Assembly (NCBI GenBank): GCA_949288735.1
Contig: CASELE010000024.1
Location: 1-37,165 of the forward strand
Source of the DNA: an uncultured Alistipes sp.
GTDB taxonomy: Bacteria; Bacteroidota; Bacteroidia; Bacteroidales; Rikenellaceae
Length of the DNA: 37,165 nt
Direction of reading: 5' to 3'
The position numbers and the translations under genes are program-made. Under the pieces are notes generated by a model, which was not told where the DNA came from, searched no databases, and saw nothing but the letters and a program-made list of their open reading frames with translations. Shown here one piece after another: positions 17,587 through 24,897 of the stretch; position 1 is the stretch's first letter, and each line of letters starts with the position of its first letter.

Positions 17587-19371
17587 CTACTCGATAAGGA
17601 AGGTTCTCGGTTCGTACATCACGACGCCCTGCTGGCGCGCGAGCTCCTGCACCTTGCGGTAGCCGCCCATGAGCGACCCCAGCTCGGTGCGGGCGACGAG
17701 GCTCTTCGCCCGCACGAAGAGCGTGGAGAAGAGCGCCGCGAAGGTGTCGGGTCCGTCGACCGCCTCGACCACGCGGTAACGCTCCGCTATTTCGGCCTTG
17801 TCGGCCGCCAGGGCGATGGCGCAGGCCAGACCCCCCTCGGCGTCGGCCAGACCCAGTCGCAGGGCGTCGGAACCGCTCCAGACGCGGCCGCCGGCCAGCT
17901 CGAGCACCCGCTCCACCGGAAGGTTGCGGCCGCGGGCCACGTGGTGCGTGAAGGTGTCGTAGACCTTGTCGACGCCGCGCATCATCACCCGGCGGCCGGC
18001 CGCCGTGAGGGGGGCGGTGCCCAGGTCGGCCATCGGGTTGGTCTTCACGCCGTCGACGGTGATGCCCAGCTTGTCGCGGAGCGCCTCCTCGGTGTCGATA
18101 TAGAGGCCGTAGACGCCGATCGACCCCGTGAGCGTGAGGCGGTCGGTGACGATGGCGTCGGCCGGACACGAGATGTAGTAGCCGCCGCTGGCGGCGTAGG
18201 AGCCCATCGATACGATGACCGGCTTCTCGGCGCGCAGCTGCTCCATGGCGCGCCAGATGACATCCGACGCCAGGGCGCTGCCGCCGGGCGAATTGACGCG
18301 CAGCACCACGGCCCGCACGGCCGGGTCGCTCCGCACCTCGTCGAGCCGGCGCGCCAGGTCGAGGCCGCACACCTCGCCGTAGCGGCCCGTGCCGCCGTCG
18401 ACGATGGCGCCGTCGGCATAGACCACGGCTATCTGCGGGGCCCCGGGGTGCTCCGTGTCGGGGAGCACCAGCGCGGCGTAGTCGCCCAGCGTGACGAAGG
18501 GGGGAAACTCGTCCGATTCGGGACGGTCGGCCATCATGGCCAGCACCTTGCGCATCCCGTCCTCGTAGACCACGCCGTCGACCAGGCCGTGGCGGAGCGC
18601 CTCTTCGGGGAGCATCGCCTCCATGCCGTCGGCCAGACGGTCGAGCTCGGCCGGGTCGATGCCGCGCGCCCCGGCGACCGCGGCGAGAATCGTCTCCCAC
18701 ATCGAGTCGGCCAGCGCCTGCATCTGTTCGCGGTTGGCGTCGGACATCTCCGACAGGATGTAGGGCTCCACGGCGCTCTTGTAGCGGCAGGCCGTGGGAC
18801 GGAAGACCTCGGCCCTGAGGCCGAGCCGGTCGAAGAGCCCCTTGTAGAAGAGGGTGCGCATCGAGAGGCCGCACCAGGCGAGCGCCCCCTCGGGCTGGAT
18901 GTAGACGGCGTCGGCGGCCGTAGCCAGATAGTAGAGCCCTTGCGAATAGCTCTCGCCGTAGGCCACCACGAACTTGCCGCTCTTGCGCCGGAAGTCGACG
19001 AGGGCGCCGCGCAGCTCCTCGAGAAGGGCCGTCCCTTCGATGCCCCCCATACCCTCGGCGCGCAGGTAGATGCCGTCGATGCGGGGATCGGAGGCGGCCG
19101 CTTCGAGGGCGCGCAGCGTCTGCAGCAGCGGCAGACGGCGCACCGTGGCGAAGGTCGAGAGGTCGACCGAGGCTATAGGGTCGGAGGTGGGCGAATCGGA
19201 GATGAGTTCGGCGAAGTCGATGTGGAGCACCGACCCGGGTTTCACCGACGGGACCGACGGGCTCAGCGAACCGGCCAGACCGGCCAGCACGAAGAGCCAG
19301 AAGAGGAACGAGAAGAGACCGCCCGCCGCAACGGCGAGCAGGGCGGCAAGGAATGCTTTCCAGAATTTCAT
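17587..19371 (-). CDS. sppA: Signal peptide peptidase SppA, 67-kDa type
   Basis: A 594-aa membrane-bound protease of the S49 family that degrades leftover signal peptides. An N-terminal signal anchor spans about residues 7-34. The long two-domain form is intact: catalytic Lys198 in RYKSAVEP of the first half and nucleophile Ser395 in SYAASGGYYIS of the second, matching E. coli Lys209/Ser409. The motif NSPGGSALASD also supports S49. I chose the ATG at 19371 (MKFWKAFLAALL) because it gives the anchor directly; an upstream frame from 19464 would add 31 implausible residues and overlap the promoter. It is first in the sppA-queD operon. Confidence 0.95.
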   Translation of the reverse strand: MKFWKAFLAALLAVAAGGLFSFLFWLFVLAGLAGSLSPSVPSVKPGSVLHIDFAELISDSPTSDPIASVDLSTFATVRRLPLLQTLRALEAAASDPRIDGIYLRAEGMGGIEGTALLEELRGALVDFRRKSGKFVVAYGESYSQGLYYLATAADAVYIQPEGALAWCGLSMRTLFYKGLFDRLGLRAEVFRPTACRYKSAVEPYILSEMSDANREQMQALADSMWETILAAVAGARGIDPAELDRLADGMEAMLPEEALRHGLVDGVVYEDGMRKVLAMMADRPESDEFPPFVTLGDYAALVLPDTEHPGAPQIAVVYADGAIVDGGTGRYGEVCGLDLARRLDEVRSDPAVRAVVLRVNSPGGSALASDVIWRAMEQLRAEKPVIVSMGSYAASGGYYISCPADAIVTDRLTLTGSIGVYGLYIDTEEALRDKLGITVDGVKTNPMADLGTAPLTAAGRRVMMRGVDKVYDTFTHHVARGRNLPVERVLELAGGRVWSGSDALRLGLADAEGGLACAIALAADKAEIAERYRVVEAVDGPDTFAALFSTLFVRAKSLVARTELGSLMGGYRKVQELARQQGVVMYEPRTFLIE

Positions 19372-19435
19372 GCGTTGTTCGGATTGGCTGCGCGGGACGC
19401 GGAAGCACGAAGGCGGCCGGCCGGCACGCAGGAGG

Positions 19436-19443
19436 CAAATATA
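19436..19443 (-). promoter_or_regulatory. Bacteroidota -7 element for sppA-queD
   Basis: On the minus strand this is TATATTTG, a perfect TAnnTTTG, about 65 bases upstream of the sppA ATG. No clear -33 box. Confidence 0.55.
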
Positions 19444-19506
19444 CTCAATTTTTCCGAGTAACATATAATATTTATCGTTTTTCGATATTTGTTGTTCTGA
19501 ATGTAT

Positions 19507-19534
19507 CGCAAATTCGAAATTTGCGCTATATTTG
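19507..19534 (+). promoter_or_regulatory. mrp promoter with an adjoining perfect inverted repeat
   Basis: The -7 box TATATTTG (19527-19534) is a perfect TAnnTTTG ahead of mrp. Directly upstream, CGCAAATT-CGA-AATTTGCG (19507-19525) is a perfect inverted repeat with 8-base arms and a 3-base centre, placed over the -10 to -33 interval, where a repressor could act. The regulator is unknown. Confidence 0.55.
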
Positions 19535-19559
19535 TCCGTTAAAACAATCCGGAGCTTCC

Positions 19560-20612
19560 ATGGAGCAAAAAATCAGAGAGCTGCTCTCGGGCATCGTCCA
19601 TCCCGAAAAGGGGGTCGACCTACTCTCGGGAGGAATGGTCGAGCGCATCGCCGCCGAGGAGGAGGGTATCGAGGTGGTGCTGCGCTTCGCGAAGGCGCAC
19701 GACCCCTTCGCCGCCAAACTGAAACGTCAGACCGAAGAGGCCCTCGCGGCCGCTTTCCCCGGCGTGCGGGCCACCGTGACGCTCCACGTGGGGACGCCGC
19801 GCCGCCTCGATCCCGAACGCAAGAGCACCGCGGGGCAGATCGCCCACGTGGTGGCCATAGCCTCGGGCAAGGGGGGCGTCGGCAAGTCGACCGTCACGGC
19901 CAACCTCGCCGTGGCGCTCCGCAACATGGGCTACCGCGTGGGACTGCTCGACGCCGACATCTACGGACCCTCGCAGCCGCGCATGTTCGGCACGGAGGGC
20001 TACCTGCCCGAAGCGGTGCACGAAGAGGGCATCGACCAGATCGTGCCGGCCGAGGCGATGGGCATCGAGCTGATGTCGATCGGCTATTTCGTCAAGCCCG
20101 ACGACGCGCTGCTGTGGCGCGGGGCGATGGCCGTCAACGCCCTCAGACAGCTGATACACCAGACGCGTTGGGGCAGGCTCGACTTCCTGCTGGCCGACCT
20201 GCCCCCCGGAACGGGCGACATACACCTCTCGATCGTCGGCGAGCTGAAGATCGATGCGGCGGTGATCGTCTCGACCCCCCAGCAGGTGGCCGTGGCCGAC
20301 GTGCGGCGCGGCGTGGAGCTTTTCCGCAACCCGCAGGTGAACATACCGGTGGCGGGCATCATCGAGAACATGGCGTGGTTCACACCCGAGGAGCTGCCCG
20401 AAAACCGCTACTATCTGTTCGGACGTGGCGGAGCACGGGCGTTCGCCGAAGAGAACGGCCTGGAACTGCTGGGAGAGATACCTATCATACAGTCTATTAT
20501 GGACGGCAGCGATACGGGACGCCCCGCCGCGGCGTTCGATCCGCGGGTCGAGGAGTACTACCGTGCGGCGGCCGCCCGCATTGTCGAAAAGGTGACGAAA
20601 AGCGAACGGTAG
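19560..20612 (+). CDS. mrp: Mrp/NBP35-type iron-sulfur carrier P-loop ATPase
   Basis: A 350-aa ParA/MinD-superfamily ATPase of the Mrp (ApbC) group, believed to bind and hand over Fe-S clusters. An N-terminal DUF59/MIP18 domain (about 1-85) precedes the deviant Walker A SGKGGVGKST (102-111), followed by LLDADIYGPSQPRM and LADLPPGTGDIHLS. The start is the ATG at 19560, five bases after GGAG. Most Mrp proteins carry a CPxC cluster ligand after the NM motif; here that region reads NMAWFTPEELPENRYYLFG with no cysteine, as I recall for Bacteroidota relatives. The spacer behind it is the DnaA-box-rich region. Confidence 0.93.
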   Translation: MEQKIRELLSGIVHPEKGVDLLSGGMVERIAAEEEGIEVVLRFAKAHDPFAAKLKRQTEEALAAAFPGVRATVTLHVGTPRRLDPERKSTAGQIAHVVAIASGKGGVGKSTVTANLAVALRNMGYRVGLLDADIYGPSQPRMFGTEGYLPEAVHEEGIDQIVPAEAMGIELMSIGYFVKPDDALLWRGAMAVNALRQLIHQTRWGRLDFLLADLPPGTGDIHLSIVGELKIDAAVIVSTPQQVAVADVRRGVELFRNPQVNIPVAGIIENMAWFTPEELPENRYYLFGRGGARAFAEENGLELLGEIPIIQSIMDGSDTGRPAAAFDPRVEEYYRAAAARIVEKVTKSER

Positions 20613-20932
20613 AGTGTCGAAAACCCGATGAACGACGGTCGAAAACTTTCGATAAGTCGCACCCCCGAAGTGTTGCATCGAAAGCCCCGCCGGAGGTATG
20701 GCACTTTTCCGGAGAGAAGCAAAAAAAGTTTTCACCGTTTATCGACCGGATACGAACCGCCCGAACGGGGGGCGGTGTAGAAAACGGGAAGGTGTCGAAA
20801 TGTGGAAAGCGCTTTTCCACAAAAGTCGACAAAACGGAGCAGAGGCTCGTTTACAGGGTATTGCGCGGACGAAAAATGAACAGCGCGACGCCCGCGATGT
20901 GGAAAAACATGGAAAAGGCGGAGTTATCGACA
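20582..20932. other. Cluster of DnaA-box-like 9-mers (candidate replication origin)
   Basis: Two 9-mers match TTWTNCACA exactly: TTTTCCACA at 20813-20821 and TGTGGAAAA (reverse orientation) at 20898-20906. The first pairs with TGTGGAAAG at 20801-20809 in a head-to-head dyad. Near matches are TGTCGAAAA at 20582-20590 (inside the mrp end) and 20615-20623, GGTCGAAAA at 20637, TTATCGACC at 20739, TGTAGAAAA at 20776, TGTCGAAAT at 20793 and TTATCGACA at 20924. No credible gene occupies the 399 bases between mrp and nadA. Density, lack of coding and the AT-rich flank resemble an oriC, but DnaA binding is not proven by sequence. Confidence 0.5.
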
Positions 20933-20943
20933 CGATGAACAGC

Positions 20944-21010
20944 CTTTATTATTATTTTTGTTTTTCTATTGAATTATATAAAAGTTAAAAACAGATAAAA
21001 AAGAAGAAGA
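20944..21010 (+). promoter_or_regulatory. AT-rich stretch with nadA -7 element; possible DNA-unwinding element
   Basis: An almost pure A/T run follows the DnaA-box cluster and stands out in this GC-rich DNA. It contains TATTTTTG (20953-20960), a perfect TAnnTTTG that would start nadA transcription near 20967. The run could be simply the nadA promoter and leader, the unwinding element of an origin, or both. Confidence 0.5.
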
Positions 21011-21011
21011 G

Positions 21012-21944
21012 ATGGCCGACAACCGCACCGAACTTCTGGAGCGCATCGCCAAGCTGAAGCGGCAGCGGCGCGCCGTCGTCCTGGCTCACTACTACACCTC
21101 GGCCGAGGTACAGGCCGCGGCCGACTTCCTGGGCGACTCGCTCGCCCTGGCCGTCGAGGCGCGGAAGAGCGACGCCGAGGTGCTCCTCTTCGCCGGGGTG
21201 CACTTCATGGCCGAGACGGCCAAGGTGCTCTGTCCCGACAAGCGGGTCCTCATCCCCTGTCCCGAGGCGGGGTGCTCGCTCGCCGATTCGTGCGACGCCG
21301 GGGAGTTCGCCGCCTTCAAGGCCCGCTATCCGGACCACACGGTCGTGTCGTATGTCAATACGACGGTCGGCGTGAAGGCCCTCACGGATATCTGCTGCAC
21401 CTCGTCGAACGCGCTGCGCGTGGTGGCGTCGATACCCCGCGAGCGGCCCGTGCTCTTCGGTCCCGACCGGAATCTGGGCGAGTACGTGCGGCGGATGACG
21501 GGCCGCGACAACATGGTGATATGGGAGGGCGGATGCCACGTCCACGAGGAGATATCGGCCGAGGGGCTCAGGAGCCTGCGCCGCGAACACCCCGGGGCGC
21601 GGACGGTGGCGCACCCCGAATGCCGCGCCGAGGTGGCGGCCGAGGCCGACTTCGTGGGTTCGACGGCCGCCATGCTCGACTACTGCATGGGCGAAGAGGC
21701 CTCCGAGTTCATCGTCGCCACCGAGACGGGCATCCTCACCGAGATGCGGCGCCGCGCGCCCCGCAAGCGCTTCATCCCCGCGCCGACGGCCGGGGGCGGA
21801 TGCGCCGAGTGCCGCTACATGAAGATGGTGACCCTCGAGAAGATCGTCCGGACGCTCGAGCGCATGGAGCCCGAGGTGGTCATCGACGAGGAGGTGCGCC
21901 GGCGGGCCGAGGGGGCCATCGCGCGGATGATCGAGATCCGCTGA
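21012..21944 (+). CDS. nadA: Quinolinate synthase A
   Basis: A 310-aa [4Fe-4S] enzyme that condenses iminoaspartate with dihydroxyacetone phosphate to quinolinate in NAD synthesis. The three cluster cysteines are visible at Cys88 (EAGCSLAD), Cys175 (EGGCHVHEE) and Cys264 (GGGCAEC), with the 87-residue first spacing seen in characterised NadA. The motif AHYYTSAEVQAAADFLGDS (about residues 25-43) is family-typical. An A-rich leader with GAAGAAGAG precedes the ATG. Neither nadB nor nadC is adjacent, so the partner L-aspartate oxidase must be elsewhere. The gene lies directly downstream of the candidate origin region. Confidence 0.97.
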   Translation: MADNRTELLERIAKLKRQRRAVVLAHYYTSAEVQAAADFLGDSLALAVEARKSDAEVLLFAGVHFMAETAKVLCPDKRVLIPCPEAGCSLADSCDAGEFAAFKARYPDHTVVSYVNTTVGVKALTDICCTSSNALRVVASIPRERPVLFGPDRNLGEYVRRMTGRDNMVIWEGGCHVHEEISAEGLRSLRREHPGARTVAHPECRAEVAAEADFVGSTAAMLDYCMGEEASEFIVATETGILTEMRRRAPRKRFIPAPTAGGGCAECRYMKMVTLEKIVRTLERMEPEVVIDEEVRRRAEGAIARMIEIR

Positions 21945-22069
21945 CCCCGGGCGGAGCGCCGCGGAAGAGGAGCGGCGGACCGTGCGGCGGGACCGGAGCG
22001 GTAAAACCGAAAGAGGAAAGGAAGTAACACGGCAAGGAAATACCCGAACAAACCAATAACCAACATTTC

Positions 22070-24205
22070 ATGAAAAAACTCGTATTGTTTCTGGCGGCGG
22101 CCGCGCTGTCGCTGTCGGCCGCGGCCGACGAGGGCATGTGGCTGCTGCCCTATCTGCAGAAGAACATCAAGCAGATGAAGGAGCGCGGATGCAAGCTCAC
22201 GGCCGAGGAGATCTACAGCCTCAACGAGGCGGCCCTGAAGGACGCCATCGTCATCTTCGGCAACGGCTGTACGGGCGAGATCGTCTCGGACCGCGGTCTT
22301 CTCTTCACCAACCACCACTGTGGCTACGGCTCGATACAGGCCCTCTCGTCGGTCGAGCACGACTATCTGAAGTACGGCTTCTGGGCCCGCTCGAACGCCG
22401 AGGAGCTTCCCGCACCGGGGCTCACCGTGCGCTTCATCCGCCGCATCATCGACGTGACGGCCGACCTCACGGCCGGCGTCCCCTCGATTGCTTCGGAGGC
22501 CGAGCGCGAGCGCATCGTCGCCGAGGCCACCGCGGCCCTCGCAGAGCGGCTCGGCAAGGAGTACGAGGGGCGCGAAATAGAGATCAAGCCCTTCTTCGGC
22601 GGCAACCAGTACTTCGCCTTCGTCGTGGACCGCTACACCGACGTGCGTCTGGTGGGTACGCCCCCCTCGTCGATCGGCAAGTTCGGCGGCGACACCGACA
22701 ACTGGATGTGGCCCCGCCACACGGGCGACTTCTCGGTATTCCGCGTATATGCCGACAAGGAGGGACGTCCGGCCCCCTACTCGCCCGACAACGAGCCGCT
22801 GACGACCCCCAACCACCTCACCATCTCGCTCGACGGTTACGGGATGAACGATTTCGCCATGATCATGGGCTTCCCCGGTTCGACCGAGCGCTACATGACC
22901 TCGTACGAGATCGAGAACCTGCTCGAGGTGGAGAATCCCACCCGCATCTTCATCCGCGGCGAGCGCCAGGCCATCCTGAAGGAGGACATGGCCGCCAGTG
23001 ACCGCGTGCGCATACAGTACGCCTCGAAATACGCCGTCTCGTCGAACTACTGGAAGAACTCCATCGGCATGTCGCGCGGCATCGAGAAGCTCGACGTGAA
23101 GGGCAAGAAGGAGGCCCAGGAGGCCGCATACCAGCAGTGGGCCGACGCCAATACCCTGCCCGAGGAGCGTCTCGCCGGGGCTCTCGGTCTGATCCGCGAG
23201 GCCGAGGTCGAACTCACGACGGTCGAGGGCGAGCTGCAGGTGCTGCAGGAGGCCTTCTTCAACGCCGTGGAGCTGATGGCGCCGGTCAACACCTTTGCCG
23301 GCAAGACGAAGATCACCGATCCCGAAAAGGCCAAGAGCCTCATGGCCGGATGGTACAAGGACTACAACGCCCCCACCGACCGCAAGGTGGCCAAGCGCAT
23401 GCTCCACATCGTGCGTGAGCGGATGAGCGACCTGCCCGACTTCTACGCCGAGATCATCGACAAGGAGTACGGCGGCGACATCGACGCCTATGTCGACTAC
23501 GTATACGACAACTCGGCATTCGCTTCGCAGGAGAAGCTCAACGCGCTGCTCGACGACTTCTCGGCCGAGCGCGTCGACGCCGACCCCGCGACCCCGATGG
23601 TCAAGTCGGTGATGGCCAAATACAACGAACTGACCGAAAAGGCCAAGCCCGCACGCGCCAAGTTCGCCGAGGGCCACCGTCTCTACATCGCCGGGCTGAT
23701 GCGCATGCAGCCCGACAAGGCGATGTACCCCGACGCCAACTTCACGCTCCGTCTGACCTACGGACAGGTGCTCCCCTACCGTCCGGCCGACGGCGTGACC
23801 TACAACTACTACACGACCCTCAAGGGCGTGATGGAGAAGGAGAACCCCGAAAGCGACGAGTTCGTCGTGCCGGCCCGTCTCAAGGAGCTCTACGCCGCGC
23901 GCGACTTCGGCCGTTACGCCAACGCCGAGGGCGAGATGCCCGTCGCTTTCCTGGCCAACTGCGACATTACGGGCGGCAACTCCGGCTCGCCCGTGATGAA
24001 CGCCCGTGGCCAGCTCATAGGTCTGGCCTTCGACGGCAACTGGGAAGCCATGTCGGGCGACGTCGCCTTCGAGCCCGAGCTGCAGCGGACCATCTGCGTC
24101 GACGTGCGTTACGTGCTCTTCGTCATCGACAAGTTCGCGGGTGCCGGCTGGCTGCTCGACGAGATGGATATCGTCCAGAAACACGCCCCCCGTTCGGCCC
24201 GATAG
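22070..24205 (+). CDS. S46-family dipeptidyl-peptidase, DPP7-type
   Basis: A 711-aa exported serine peptidase of family S46. A signal peptide (about 1-19, ending SAAA-D) is followed by the mature start DEGMWLLPYL. The triad is recognisable: His83 in FTNHHCGYG, Asp220 in RHTGDFSVFR (by motif) and Ser638 in GGNSGSPV. Eighteen residues after the Ser is Gly656 in LAFDGNWEAM. The matching residue, Gly673 in DPP7 versus Arg673 in DPP11, sets specificity, so this should cut after hydrophobic P1 residues and not Asp/Glu. It feeds periplasmic peptide use in asaccharolytic or protein-using Bacteroidota. A terminator follows directly. Confidence 0.95.
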   Translation: MKKLVLFLAAAALSLSAAADEGMWLLPYLQKNIKQMKERGCKLTAEEIYSLNEAALKDAIVIFGNGCTGEIVSDRGLLFTNHHCGYGSIQALSSVEHDYLKYGFWARSNAEELPAPGLTVRFIRRIIDVTADLTAGVPSIASEAERERIVAEATAALAERLGKEYEGREIEIKPFFGGNQYFAFVVDRYTDVRLVGTPPSSIGKFGGDTDNWMWPRHTGDFSVFRVYADKEGRPAPYSPDNEPLTTPNHLTISLDGYGMNDFAMIMGFPGSTERYMTSYEIENLLEVENPTRIFIRGERQAILKEDMAASDRVRIQYASKYAVSSNYWKNSIGMSRGIEKLDVKGKKEAQEAAYQQWADANTLPEERLAGALGLIREAEVELTTVEGELQVLQEAFFNAVELMAPVNTFAGKTKITDPEKAKSLMAGWYKDYNAPTDRKVAKRMLHIVRERMSDLPDFYAEIIDKEYGGDIDAYVDYVYDNSAFASQEKLNALLDDFSAERVDADPATPMVKSVMAKYNELTEKAKPARAKFAEGHRLYIAGLMRMQPDKAMYPDANFTLRLTYGQVLPYRPADGVTYNYYTTLKGVMEKENPESDEFVVPARLKELYAARDFGRYANAEGEMPVAFLANCDITGGNSGSPVMNARGQLIGLAFDGNWEAMSGDVAFEPELQRTICVDVRYVLFVIDKFAGAGWLLDEMDIVQKHAPRSAR

Positions 24206-24235
24206 CGGCCGCGGCGGGTTTGTGTACCGCAGACC

Positions 24236-24273
24236 GATCCGGAATCCCGTGAGGGGTTCCGGATCTTTTTTTT
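24236..24273 (+). terminator. Terminator after the S46 peptidase
   Basis: A 13-bp stem (GATCCGGAATCCC with GGGGTTCCGGATC, one T-G wobble) is closed by a GTGA tetraloop and followed by eight Ts. Confidence 0.85.
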
Positions 24274-24336
24274 ATGGTCTGTTCCGCCCCTTCCGGCGAA
24301 CAGGCTCCTAAAGGCGGCGCGAGCGGGAAAAGGGAT

Positions 24337-24355
24337 GATACGAGAGATTTCTCTC
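24337..24355. repeat. Palindromic repeat, copy 2 (GATACGAGAGATTTCTCTC)
   Basis: Identical in all 19 bases to 7489-7507 and in the same orientation, with similar purine-rich flanks. Confidence 0.6.
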
Positions 24356-24410
24356 TGAATATGGGACGGAAGGGGAAGATGTGCGGTTAGGGTGACGTAT
24401 CCCGGTTTTC

Positions 24411-24427
24411 ATACGAGAAATTTCTCT
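24411..24427. repeat. Palindromic repeat, copy 3 (variant ATACGAGAAATTTCTCT)
   Basis: One base differs from copies 1 and 2, making the core GAGAAATTTCTC a perfect 12-base palindrome. It lies 56 bases beyond copy 2, in the same orientation. Confidence 0.55.
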
Positions 24428-24580
24428 ATGTACGAATGTGGCGGCGCCTTCGGGTGGGGATTGCAGGATTTGGGGTGAGCGGCGGTGGGAGCGGAACTGC
24501 GGAGCGCGGCGGTGCCGAAGGGAAGAGGGAGGAATGTGTCCCGAATGGAGGAATGATTGGCCTTTTCTCCGATTGCGCCG

Positions 24581-24611
24581 CAAAGGTACGAAAATAACTG
24601 AAAAGGGCAAG
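24581..24611 (-). promoter_or_regulatory. Orphan minus-strand promoter
   Basis: On the minus strand, CTTG (24608-24611) is followed after exactly 19 bases by TACCTTTG (24581-24588), a near-ideal -33/-7 pair. It points into the 24274-24574 spacer, which has no credible minus-strand gene. The rest of that spacer (24206-24724) holds a terminator, two palindromic repeats and the AT-rich promoter of the next operon. Confidence 0.55.
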
Positions 24612-24672
24612 TATTATAAAAAATAAGAAAAAAATATAAAATTTTTCGGGTACAATATCTTGAAAAATGAGT

Positions 24673-24680
24673 TACATTTG
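24673..24680 (+). promoter_or_regulatory. Bacteroidota -7 element for the small ORF and lipoprotein
   Basis: TACATTTG is a perfect TAnnTTTG in an AT-rich stretch, about 45 bases ahead of the small ORF. No clear -33 box at 19-21 bases. Confidence 0.55.
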
Positions 24681-24724
24681 TACGACACTACAACCTGTCT
24701 GTTTTACTTTAAAATTTTCGGATT

Positions 24725-24880
24725 ATGAAAGGGAATTTGAAAAAAGAGCGGGGGGGGGAGTATACGGCTCCCATAGTTGAACCCCTTTGCATCGTCTGCG
24801 AGGCGGGTTTTGCCGCTTCGTCGTTCGACGGAAGCTCTTCGGCTTTCGACAATCAGCCCGGACAGTGGAACAACCAGTAA
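24725..24880 (+). CDS. Small ORF (51 aa) ahead of the surface lipoprotein
   Basis: The frame reads MKGNLKKERGGEYTAPIVEP and continues through LCIVCEAGFAASS to QWNNQ before a TAA. It has the look of short Bacteroidota peptides that open with a Lys-rich MKK..Y..P..VE segment, carry a central Cys, and end in a Gly/Asp/Trp-rich tail; such peptides often sit beside fimbrillin-like lipoprotein genes. No catalytic motif or membrane segment is evident and I assign no function. A run of nine Gs (24750-24758) encodes the Arg-Gly-Gly-Glu stretch. The stop is 17 bases before the lipoprotein ATG, so the two likely share the transcript from 24673-24680. Confidence 0.6.
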   Translation: MKGNLKKERGGEYTAPIVEPLCIVCEAGFAASSFDGSSSAFDNQPGQWNNQ

Positions 24881-24897
24881 ATCAGGAGGAACATATT

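Noticed and set aside
20698..20988. Plus-strand 96-aa ORF in the mrp-nadA spacer
   Set aside because: Overlaps the DnaA-box cluster and AT-rich run, has no motif or RBS and an implausible C-terminus.
24308..24610. Minus-strand 100-aa ORF under the orphan promoter
   Set aside because: It begins upstream of the predicted -7 box, so it would not be in the transcript, and is built from palindromic repeats and low-complexity Arg/Ser/Pro.
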